Shown: one piece after another, positions 29,281-37,812 of the stretch
Position numbering within the stretch: the stretch's first letter is position 1
How the letters are laid out: each line of letters begins with the position of its first letter
Source: an uncultured Clostridia bacterium
GTDB taxonomy: Bacteria; Bacillota; Clostridia; Lachnospirales; Lachnospiraceae
Direction of reading: 5' to 3'
DNA: 64,000 bases
Assembly: GCA_947643415.1 (NCBI GenBank)
Contig: CANRWA010000009.1
Location: 1-64,000 of the forward strand
Position numbers and translations under genes: made by a program
The notes under the pieces: generated by a model
The model's input: the letters and a program-made list of their open reading frames with translations, nothing else
Database searches by the model: none
Told to the model about the DNA's origin: nothing

Positions 29281-29901
29281 TTATTTTTCTTTCTTCTCTT
29301 TCTCTATATCAGATAATGTTTCATCGATCATACGCTCCACCAACTGTTTTTTCATATAGGCATCAAAGCTCAGAAGGCAGATAAAGGCAAAACGGGAGAG
29401 GAAGTCTGCCTCTTCCGGATCTTTTACCTCAGGGAATAGATTCTGGGAATGCTTGAAACGGCGCAGGATATCCTTTGTGAGGTTATCTGTCTGAATCCGT
29501 TCCATCTTAAATATCGTGTGATATATTTCCTCCAGAGAGACGTCCCTGGATTTATTATCAAAAAACATATCTGTCAGGGGACGGAATATTTTCTGTATAT
29601 CAGTGATGGAGAGCACATTTTTGAAATAATAAAGGAAAATAAGTAAGAACATGTGCTCCTTTGAATATTTTTTCTTCACAGGAGGCGGAAGAAAATTGTT
29701 TTTGGTGTAATTGTTGATCATGGTTTTGGTGAGAATCTTGTCATCATCCATTCGTTTACATGCTTCAAGGTGCTCATCCATAAAGGTAGTTACCTGATCC
29801 ATATATAGATCGATATTAGGGATATCCTCCGGGCTGATGAAATCAATTTCATTCAGCTTGCGAATGATATCCATAATGCTTTCTTCGTTGGAATGTTCCA
29901 T
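29281..29901 (-). CDS. DUF1836-like protein
   Basis: TKTMINNYTKNNFLPPPVKKKYSKEHMFLLIFLYYFKNVLSITDIQKI pattern. Confidence 0.82.
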   Translation of the reverse strand: MEHSNEESIMDIIRKLNEIDFISPEDIPNIDLYMDQVTTFMDEHLEACKRMDDDKILTKTMINNYTKNNFLPPPVKKKYSKEHMFLLIFLYYFKNVLSITDIQKIFRPLTDMFFDNKSRDVSLEEIYHTIFKMERIQTDNLTKDILRRFKHSQNLFPEVKDPEEADFLSRFAFICLLSFDAYMKKQLVERMIDETLSDIEKEKKEK

Positions 29902-29983
29902 AATTCCTCCATTGCTTATTGTGATGTTTTACGTATCATTACCAATTTGGTATAAAAAGCGTTGGCTATAAACCGTAACGCTC

Positions 29984-30008
29984 CAAGAATTCCCATAGGC
30001 AATTCTTG
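29984..30008. repeat. Short inverted repeat within a possible larger structured element
   Basis: caagaatt-cccataggc-aattcttg flanked by ctc/ctcc. Confidence 0.45.
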
Positions 30009-30073
30009 CTCCGCACAGGGCGAACTTTCTTATAGATAAAAATAGTATAACGGATTTTTGCCTGCAAGTCAAA

Positions 30074-30102
30074 TTGGATACTTGACAAATATGACGGCTC
30101 TG
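30074..30102 (+). promoter_or_regulatory. Predicted sigma-A promoter for the DUF4190-like gene (approximate coordinates)
   Basis: TTGACA-N17-TAAAAT. Confidence 0.55.
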
Positions 30103-30190
30103 TGTAAAATTATATTGAAATTTGGTGATCTGTAAATGGTTGCCTACATAGAATTTTAGAAAAATAAATATTTATGAAGGAGGAGAAAAA

Positions 30191-30490
30191 ATGGATGATC
30201 AGATGAACAACGATGGGCCTGTTCAGTATCAGCCAACACAGACGCCAGGCAATGACAAGGATAATTATGCTACGGCAATTCTGGTTCTTGGCATTTTGTC
30301 CATTGTGTGCTGTGCACCTTGTGGCATTGTCGCACTGGTACTGCGGTCAAGCAATAAAAATGAGATTTCAGAGGAAAAGCAGGGACTGGTTACAGCAGGT
30401 TTTATCACTTCTATTATTGGTCTTTGCCTGTGGGGAATTGGAATTCTTATTTATGCATTCACCGCTGTGTTTGCCGTTGCTATGTTTTAA
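30191..30490 (+). CDS. DUF4190-like small membrane protein
   Basis: NYATAILVLGILSIVCCAPCGIVALVL...GLVTAGFITSIIGLCLW; ATG after aggaggag. Confidence 0.8.
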   Translation: MDDQMNNDGPVQYQPTQTPGNDKDNYATAILVLGILSIVCCAPCGIVALVLRSSNKNEISEEKQGLVTAGFITSIIGLCLWGIGILIYAFTAVFAVAMF

Positions 30491-30521
30491 CCGAAAGCAT
30501 CTTAAGATTTTTAAGAGTTTT

Positions 30522-31010
30522 TTAGTGGAAACGCTGCCACAGTTCAACGAAGAAACGAAGAATACCAAAGATGAGAAAAAGATATATCAGAATGTAAAGA
30601 TATACAGGCCGTGTTTTCATTCCATGGACGTGGCTCAATAAGTTAAGAAAACTTCTTTCCTGATGCTGGGAAGGAAGTTTTTTTGCATTTAAACAAATGA
30701 TCCAGGAGGATAAGTGCGCTGCCGTGTGGCTGAGGATAAACGCGGCATAGAGCACGGCACAGTACAGAATCCCCGGATTATAGCAAATGCTTTGGAGGAT
30801 ATCACCCCGCAGCAGTGCAATGACTGCTCTTGTACAGCCACAGCCGGGACACGAAAATCCTGTGAGAGTATGGAACAGACAAGGGGGGAGGAACAGGGAT
30901 GGAATGGAATGGCCTTGATGTAAAAAGAGGACTGCAATTATGATAAAAGGTAAGGCCAAAAGAAGTTTTAGGTAGAGGCGTGTCTCTTTGCTATGGATGC
31001 GTTTAAACAT
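30522..31010 (-). CDS. DUF2752-like membrane protein
   Basis: LFHTLTGFSCPGCGCTRAVIALLRGDI. Confidence 0.82.
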   Translation of the reverse strand: MFKRIHSKETRLYLKLLLALPFIIIAVLFLHQGHSIPSLFLPPCLFHTLTGFSCPGCGCTRAVIALLRGDILQSICYNPGILYCAVLYAAFILSHTAAHLSSWIICLNAKKLPSQHQERSFLNLLSHVHGMKTRPVYLYILIYLFLIFGILRFFVELWQRFH

Positions 31011-31165
31011 AATGAAATCTCCTTTGTCTGTATTGTATAGGAAATCAGGCCGAAGCTCATGTTTCCATTATAGTTAAAAAGAGAGTGATGGTCAAGAATG
31101 TGCTTGCAGGGAAAAGGGGAAGATGGTATCCTTTTACTATATAAGGAAAACGAGGTTATCAGAAC

Positions 31166-32533
31166 ATGAAGAAAAATGAATTCTATGAGGGGGAGGTAAT
31201 CTCCCTGCGGTTTCCCAATAAAGGACAAGTAGAGGTAGAGGGGGAAGAAGTTCCTGTATTAGTAAAGAATACACTGCCGGGACAGAAGATTCGGTTCCAG
31301 TTGAAGAAAGCGAGAAAGAACCGGCCAGAGGGAACCCTGACGGAGATATTGAAACCTTCTGATATAGAGAACCAGATACCACCTTGCCCGCATTTTACAG
31401 GCTGTGGCGGGTGTTCCTACCAGACATTGGATTATCCGGGCCAGTTAAAACTGAAGCTTTCCCAGGTACAGAAACTTTTAATGGATGTATATCCAGAATT
31501 TCCATTAAAAGACTGTGCTGCCAGTCCGCGGCAGTGGGAGTACCGAAACAAAATGGAATTTTCTTTTGGCGATGAGGTGAAGGATGGACCGCTGGCCCTT
31601 GGCCTGCATAGGCGTGGCAGTTTTTATGATATCCTCCCAGTGCCGGAATGCCATATCGTGGATGAGGATCTGAGAAAGATCCTTATCGCAACCCTGGCTT
31701 TTTTTCGTGAGCGGGGAATTGCCTTTTATCATAAAATGCGACATGAAGGAGTTCTTCGGCATCTTCTTGTAAGAAAGGCATGGAAGACAGGGCAGATCCT
31801 AGTCTGCCTTGTAACGACTTCCCAGTGGGAGGGGGATGGTGTGCTTTCTGATTACAAAGAGGCTCTGCTGCAGCTCTCTTTGGAGGGAGAGTATGCCGGA
31901 ATCCTTCACATGACGAATGACAGTCTGTCAGATGTAGTGAGGTCAGACAAGACAGCGGTTCTATATGGAAGGGATTATATTTATGAGGAATTGCTTGGAC
32001 TTACATTCAAAATATCACCATTTTCTTTCTTTCAGACTAATTCTGCCGGGGCAGAAGTCCTCTATCAGATAGTAAGGGAGTATATTGGTGAGATCAAAGG
32101 CAAGGTTGTATTCGATCTCTACAGTGGGACAGGAACCATCGCCCAGGTGCTGGCACCCGTGGCGAAAAAGGTAGTGGGGATCGAGATCGTGGAAGAAGCG
32201 GTGGAGGCGGCAAGGGAGAATGCGAAACGGAATGGGTTGGATCATTGTATCTTTCTGGCGGGAGACGTACTGAAGCTGCTGGATGAGGTGGAAGAAACAC
32301 CAGATGCCATCGTGCTGGATCCTCCGAGGGAGGGTGTCCACCCGAAAGCGATCGCAAAGATATTGGAATATGGGGTGGAAAGGATCGTATATATCTCCTG
32401 TAAGCCGACTTCCCTGGCAAGGGACCTGGAAGTATTTCTTCAGTATGGATATCAACCAGTGAGGGCACAGTGTGTTGATATGTTTCCCTGGACCAGGGGG
32501 ATAGAAACGGTAGTCCGGTTGGACAAAAAATAG
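31166..32533 (+). CDS. rlmD: 23S rRNA (uracil-C5)-methyltransferase, RumA/RlmD family
   Basis: TRAM-like N-term; CPHFTGCGGCSYQTLDYPGQLKLK; DLYSGTGTIAQ; LDPPREGVHPK; YISCKPTSLARDL. Confidence 0.9.
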   Translation: MKKNEFYEGEVISLRFPNKGQVEVEGEEVPVLVKNTLPGQKIRFQLKKARKNRPEGTLTEILKPSDIENQIPPCPHFTGCGGCSYQTLDYPGQLKLKLSQVQKLLMDVYPEFPLKDCAASPRQWEYRNKMEFSFGDEVKDGPLALGLHRRGSFYDILPVPECHIVDEDLRKILIATLAFFRERGIAFYHKMRHEGVLRHLLVRKAWKTGQILVCLVTTSQWEGDGVLSDYKEALLQLSLEGEYAGILHMTNDSLSDVVRSDKTAVLYGRDYIYEELLGLTFKISPFSFFQTNSAGAEVLYQIVREYIGEIKGKVVFDLYSGTGTIAQVLAPVAKKVVGIEIVEEAVEAARENAKRNGLDHCIFLAGDVLKLLDEVEETPDAIVLDPPREGVHPKAIAKILEYGVERIVYISCKPTSLARDLEVFLQYGYQPVRAQCVDMFPWTRGIETVVRLDKK

Positions 32534-32539
32534 AGGATA

Positions 32540-32790
32540 AATGTCCTTCTGTACAGCATGAACTCGATTCAGAAGAATGGTTGGATTTTGTATTTGAAAG
32601 GGAGGCAAAGAAAAATCTTCGAATGCATATTTTGGAAGAGGCAGTCCGTATTTGCAGGAATGCTATGAATCACTTCATACGCAGGGGGCAGGTTATATTG
32701 TGGATGATATAGATGAATATATCAGAGTCAGAGGGAATGATTGGATATTTTATCGCTCCCTATTTGAATGATTCGTTCTTTACTTTGCCA
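32540..32790 (+). pseudogene. Frameshifted gene remnant
   Basis: CPSVQHELDSEEWLDFVFEREAKKNLRMHILEEAVRI continues in another frame as ...YLQECYESLHTQGAGYIVDDIDEYIRVRGNDWIFYRSLFE. Confidence 0.35.
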
Positions 32791-32842
32791 AAGCAAAAAG
32801 ATATAATTAGGATAAACCAGATATGGAAAGGGGAGCATATCA

Positions 32843-33358
32843 ATGAAACAAAAGATCATTTTTATTTTGTTATTTGTTTTCCTTGGCGGGATGCTAGCTT
32901 ATGTCTGTGTGGCAGGTTATTATTCTCACCAGATGCAGGCGGCAAATTCAGGTTCTTCTGAGATGATGGAAAATAAGCAGTTACATTCTTTCGCATCTGG
33001 CAGCATGATATCATCTGTTCTGGAAGATGAGGAAGAAGACAACAGAATGAGGGAGCAGGAAACTATAGCACGGATTGATTATCCGCTGATCGATCTTTAT
33101 TTTGAGAGAGATAAAACTTACAAAATTGCTGTGATTGATTATATGGATCAGACAGTTGTGAAAGAATATGAAGAAAAAGGGGATTTTTTCCAATTCAATA
33201 AGGAGTTTATCTCTATCCTGACCTGTCCAGCCGGCAGGGGAACTACACCACCTTATATATTTTGTATCTATGAAGGAGATGAACGGATAAAGGATTTGGA
33301 CTGTTTTGGAGTAAGACCAGGAATTCTGGATGGTAAATGGGAGAATCAGGGTGAGTAG
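32843..33358 (+). CDS. Hypothetical secreted or membrane-anchored protein
   Basis: N-terminal TM MKQKIIFILLFVFLGGMLAYVC; RBS ggaaagggg. Confidence 0.55.
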   Translation: MKQKIIFILLFVFLGGMLAYVCVAGYYSHQMQAANSGSSEMMENKQLHSFASGSMISSVLEDEEEDNRMREQETIARIDYPLIDLYFERDKTYKIAVIDYMDQTVVKEYEEKGDFFQFNKEFISILTCPAGRGTTPPYIFCIYEGDERIKDLDCFGVRPGILDGKWENQGE

Positions 33359-33437
33359 AAAAAGAGGCCAGAACATTTTTATGGCATATCATGGTAAGGA
33401 AAAAAGATCACATCATTGAAACAGGAGTAAGGACACC

Positions 33438-34067
33438 ATGAAACAGTACAGGAGAATGTTTCAGTATGTAGAGGAGATTCTCTGCAGTTATGACCGGAAA
33501 AAGGGAGAGAAGAGCAAGAATAAGATTGCCTATGACCGTTACGCCCATACAGTACGGGTCTATCATTGGATGCTCCGGATCACAGAAGAACTCCGGGATG
33601 AGTCTCTGGATATGGAGTCTCTTAAGATTGCTGCTATTTTTCATGATGCCGGGTATGGGACAGGCGGGGCAGAAGATCATGCACGATTCAGCGCTGCGGT
33701 CTGCCGGGATTACCTGGAGCGGCGTCAGTATCCACAGCCCCAGGTGGATTTTATCTGCTATCTTATTGAAGAGCATTCCAATAAGAAATTACTATATGAG
33801 AGAAATACTCCTATAGAACTGGTGGTACTGATGGAGGCGGATATGCTGGATGATACTGGAGCTATGGGGATCATTCTGGACACCTGGATCGCCTCAAAGG
33901 AGGAGTCTCCCAGTTTTGAGTCGGTATGCAGGCATTTTGAGAAATATACATACCGGCACATGAAACAGATGGAGTTTGTCACGGCACCGGGAAAGAAATT
34001 CTGGCATGAAAAACGGAAACTTGTTTACGAGTTCCTCCGCCAGTACCGCCGTGATCTTGGGCTGTAA
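33438..34067 (+). CDS. HD-domain protein
   Basis: HTVRVYHW...IAAIFHDAGYG...EDHARFSA...EEHSNK...LMEADMLDD. Confidence 0.88.
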   Translation: MKQYRRMFQYVEEILCSYDRKKGEKSKNKIAYDRYAHTVRVYHWMLRITEELRDESLDMESLKIAAIFHDAGYGTGGAEDHARFSAAVCRDYLERRQYPQPQVDFICYLIEEHSNKKLLYERNTPIELVVLMEADMLDDTGAMGIILDTWIASKEESPSFESVCRHFEKYTYRHMKQMEFVTAPGKKFWHEKRKLVYEFLRQYRRDLGL

Positions 34068-34316
34068 GATATTTTGTTTTTATAAAGGAAACTCTGTTCA
34101 TCGCATATAAAAATACAGTATCTGCTTTTTTCCCTTTAGTCCTCAATTTTCCAGAAAAGGAGTCATAGTTGGCGCAGTTGTAATCAATATTTGTAAACAG
34201 GGTTCTCCCTCTGTGATAGAGCCGACAGCAAAGGAATTTACGATAACAGGCTTTTTCTACAATAATTTTATTGCGGACAGACATTGAAGTGATATGCGGG
34301 ATATGATAGAATACCA

Positions 34317-35141
34317 TTATATTGTTGCTGCCACTGGCTCATTACTTTTGAAGCTGCAGGAAAATCGTTTATGCAGTGGTTTGCCCGCAGTGACACTCTG
34401 ATGAAAATCCTGGAGGATATCCCGGGTCATGGGAACTGCGTTGTCATAGATGAACTGCAGGCTCTGGTTGGTGCGGGAGGCATATTCTTTTGGATGCACA
34501 TCCATCATATGCCCTTCCAGTTCCTCATAGTGCATGGAGATTTTCATGCAGAGACGTATAAAAGCACGTTTCAGGGATTTCCCGCTGGTCAGGAGCCATT
34601 TATAAAATCTCATGCCGTATAAAGATTCCCGGATTGCCTTTTCTGTGAGCTTTAATGGCTGATATACTTTTGTGATGGCATCTACCACTTCTTTCGCTGC
34701 AGTCACTTTTTTCCATACAGGGTAAGTGATAGGGCGGAATCCGTCTTTGCGGATGAGATGACGGTCAAATTCATTCTCAATGGCGAGATGGTTATATCCG
34801 GGATTTTTGGACATAGGAATGACGAAACTGTGGCATTCGCTGTCCAGCATGTAGTGACAGATGTAGCCCAGAACATAGGCATAGACACCAGAATCTGTAC
34901 CTTCTTTTTGTATGATGGGAAGGATGCGTTTCAGAAAGCCATGGATCGGCTGACCATGCTGCCAGTATCCCATCTGGTTGGTGCGGAGCTTCAGCATTGG
35001 GTGATAAAAAAACAGGAAATCCGGACCCTGTAAGCCCGCCCGAAATTCTTTCTGGTGCTTTTTAATAATATGTTGCAGCTCCTCTGGTAACTGTTCAGCC
35101 ACCTTTTTGCCAAAGGAGTCATGTGCGTAGATACATGGCAT
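34317..35141 (-). CDS. Zinc-dependent phospholipase C family-like protein
   Basis: MPCIYAHDSFG...GLQGPDFLFFYHP...YVLGYICHYMLDSECHSF. Confidence 0.85.
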   Translation of the reverse strand: MPCIYAHDSFGKKVAEQLPEELQHIIKKHQKEFRAGLQGPDFLFFYHPMLKLRTNQMGYWQHGQPIHGFLKRILPIIQKEGTDSGVYAYVLGYICHYMLDSECHSFVIPMSKNPGYNHLAIENEFDRHLIRKDGFRPITYPVWKKVTAAKEVVDAITKVYQPLKLTEKAIRESLYGMRFYKWLLTSGKSLKRAFIRLCMKISMHYEELEGHMMDVHPKEYASRTNQSLQFIYDNAVPMTRDILQDFHQSVTAGKPLHKRFSCSFKSNEPVAATI

Positions 35142-35224
35142 AATGATTACCTCCATTCCAGTTCATGTCATAACAATAGTATAACAAAAAATGCAAAAAA
35201 TATAAAGAAAAAGACAGGTGTTAT

Positions 35225-36046
35225 ATGAAGATAAAGAAAAATATTAAAAATGGTGTGACGTATCTTACTTTTCCGATATTTGAAAATGCAGGGGTGCGAC
35301 ATGGATTCTCAACACGGCTGGGTGGTGTCAGCCAGGGTGATCTTGGTTCCATGAATCTTAGTTTCAGCCGGGGAGACGATCCGGAAAGGGTGATGGAAAA
35401 CCATCGCCGTTTTGCAGCAGCAGTGGGATATCCTGTGGAAAACCTGGTATTCAGTGACCAGGTGCATGATACGGTGATCCGTCGTGTAGATGCCTCAGAC
35501 TGTGGAAAGGGGATTCTGCGGGAATCAGATCTAAAAGGGGTAGATGGCCTGGTTACAGATGATCCAGAGGCCGTGCTGATGACTTTTTTTGCCGACTGTG
35601 TTCCTCTGTTTTTGTATGATAAAAAACATCATGCCATCGGAGCGGTTCATTCCGGCTGGCGTGGCACTGTGGGAAGGATTGGAGCCAGGGCTGTGGAAAA
35701 AATGAGGGATGAGTTTGGTTCTGTGCCAGATGATCTTCTCGCCGTAGTCGGCCCATCAATCTGTCAGGACTGTTATGAGGTAAGTGAGGATGTAGCAGAG
35801 GCATTCCGTCAGGAGTTTAAGGAAGAGCAGTGGGAAGAACTATTGATGGCAAAGCCGGAACACAAATACCAGATGGATTTGTGGCGGGCCAATGAGATCA
35901 TCCTGACAGAGTCGGGGATTCCTGCCAGCCAGATACAGGTCTGTGGATTGTGCACATGTTGTCATTCGGATTTTCTTTTTTCCCACCGTGCCTCAGGAGG
36001 CAAAAGAGGAAATCTGGCAGGTGTGATGACACGGATGCCGTTGTAG
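35225..36046 (+). CDS. pgeF: Peptidoglycan editing factor PgeF / YfiH laccase-like
   Basis: HGFSTRLGGVSQGDLGSMNLSF; DQVHDT; FADCVPL; GAVHSGWRGT; SICQDCYEV. Confidence 0.93.
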   Translation: MKIKKNIKNGVTYLTFPIFENAGVRHGFSTRLGGVSQGDLGSMNLSFSRGDDPERVMENHRRFAAAVGYPVENLVFSDQVHDTVIRRVDASDCGKGILRESDLKGVDGLVTDDPEAVLMTFFADCVPLFLYDKKHHAIGAVHSGWRGTVGRIGARAVEKMRDEFGSVPDDLLAVVGPSICQDCYEVSEDVAEAFRQEFKEEQWEELLMAKPEHKYQMDLWRANEIILTESGIPASQIQVCGLCTCCHSDFLFSHRASGGKRGNLAGVMTRMPL

Positions 36047-36127
36047 TTTAAATTGGCGTTGCCAGGCAAAGGAACTGTTAAGAAATAATTTTTAAACAGT
36101 TCCTTAGAAAAGGAGGGCAGCAAAAGA

Positions 36128-36760
36128 GTGAACAAACGAAACTATCAGAGGGAGCTGGATGAATTGTTATCCAGCCTGCCGAAGGAGGATGGGAGGAAAA
36201 AGCGATTGTTTCTCCACTGTTGCTGTGCACCATGCAGCAGTTATGTATTGGAATACCTGTATCCTTTTTTTGATGTCACTATATTTTTCTATAATCCCAA
36301 TATTGTGGAAAAAGCAGAATATGTTAAGAGAAAGGATGAATTGCTGCGCTATCTGTCGGAAGTATCTTTTGGCAGCGAGATCCATACACTGGATGCTGAC
36401 TATGATCCGGAACGTTTTCTACAGATGGCGCAGGGGCATGAAAATGATCCTGAGCGGGGGGAGCGATGTGATCTGTGTTTCCGTATGCGTCTGTCAGAGA
36501 CGGCAAGACAGGCGTCGAAGGGAAGATATGATTATTTTTGTACTACCCTTTCTATCAGTCCCCATAAGAATGCCGATATGCTGATGTTCATTGGGGAAGA
36601 ACTGGCGAAGCAATATAAAGTGCCCTACCTGCCTTCTGACTTCAAAAAACGAAATGGATATAAACGAAGCATTGAATTGTCATCACTTTATCATTTATAC
36701 AGGCAGGATTATTGTGGGTGCATATACTCAAAGAGAAGGGGTGGCCTTGAGAGTGAATAG
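36128..36760 (+). CDS. queH: Epoxyqueuosine reductase QueH
   Basis: LHCCCAPCSSYVLEYL; FYNPNI; RCDLCFRMRL; YCGCIYS. Confidence 0.93.
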   Translation: MNKRNYQRELDELLSSLPKEDGRKKRLFLHCCCAPCSSYVLEYLYPFFDVTIFFYNPNIVEKAEYVKRKDELLRYLSEVSFGSEIHTLDADYDPERFLQMAQGHENDPERGERCDLCFRMRLSETARQASKGRYDYFCTTLSISPHKNADMLMFIGEELAKQYKVPYLPSDFKKRNGYKRSIELSSLYHLYRQDYCGCIYSKRRGGLESE

Positions 36761-37796
36761 GAGAAAAACGGCTGTTCTGGTAAGCCTGCTGTTGTGCCTC
36801 TGCATGTTGGCTGCCTGTGCCAGCGGTGGGGAACGGAATAAGCAGGCAGGATCAGAGGAGAATGCAAAACTGGTCAAAGAAGTTTATGCCATGGATACGG
36901 TTATGGATCTCACGATCTATGGTTTTCATAAAGAGGGGAAGGCACTTTCTGAGACGGAGCTTGGCGGAGTGATGAATCAGGCAGTGGCATTGATCAACCG
37001 TCTGGAAGGATTATTCTCTGTGACAAAACAGGACAGTGATATTTCCAAGATCAATGCCGCTGGCGGAAAGCCAGTGACAGTAGCAGATGAAACCTTTGAC
37101 CTGCTGCAGAAATGCATTCATTATTCGGATATCACAGATGGTATGTTTGATATTTCTGTTTATCCCCTTGTGAAGCTGTGGGGATTTACGACAGAGGAAT
37201 ATCATGTCCCCACAGAGCAGGAGATCAGGAAAGTGCAGGATCAGATTGACTACAAGAAAATCCGGCTTTCTGACGGAAATACTGTGCAGATTGAAGAAGG
37301 AATGCAGATCGATCTGGGAGCCGCTGCGAAAGGGTATCTGTCCCAGAAACTGATAGACCTTTTCCGGACAGAAGGAATTGAGTCTGCTGTCGTTTCCCTC
37401 GGTGGGAACGTGCAGGCAATGGGGAAGAAAGAAGATGGAAGTCTTTATCATATCGGACTGGTAGACCCGGCTGACGGGACAAGTATTTATGGAACCCTGG
37501 AAGTGGAAGACAGGGCAGTGATCACCAGCGGGATCTATCAGCGGTATTTTGAAGAAGATGGACAGACCTGGCACCATATTATGGATAAGAGGACAGGGAA
37601 GCCTGCGGACAATGGCCTTGCATCGGTGACAGTTGTCACAGCAGACGGTCCTGCAGGAGATGCCCTTGCTACAGCACTGTATGTGATGGGAGAAGAAAAA
37701 GCTGTTGAATATCAGAAAAAACATCCTGAGATAGAGGTCATACTGATCCGGAAGGATGGTTCCTTATGGCAGTCAGGCAACTTATTAAAAAGATAA
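36753..37796 (+). CDS. apbE: FAD:protein FMN transferase (lipoprotein)
   Basis: Lipobox LLCLCMLAACASG; MDTVMDLTIYG; GMFDISVYPLVKLWGF; IDLGAAAKGY; GTG start 36753 or TTG 36747. Confidence 0.92.
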   Translation: MNRRKTAVLVSLLLCLCMLAACASGGERNKQAGSEENAKLVKEVYAMDTVMDLTIYGFHKEGKALSETELGGVMNQAVALINRLEGLFSVTKQDSDISKINAAGGKPVTVADETFDLLQKCIHYSDITDGMFDISVYPLVKLWGFTTEEYHVPTEQEIRKVQDQIDYKKIRLSDGNTVQIEEGMQIDLGAAAKGYLSQKLIDLFRTEGIESAVVSLGGNVQAMGKKEDGSLYHIGLVDPADGTSIYGTLEVEDRAVITSGIYQRYFEEDGQTWHHIMDKRTGKPADNGLASVTVVTADGPAGDALATALYVMGEEKAVEYQKKHPEIEVILIRKDGSLWQSGNLLKR

Positions 37797-37812
37797 AAAA
37801 GGAGAAGACAAA

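Noticed and set aside
37011-37724. 237-aa antisense ORF in apbE
   Set aside because: Shadow ORF without initiation signals or motifs.
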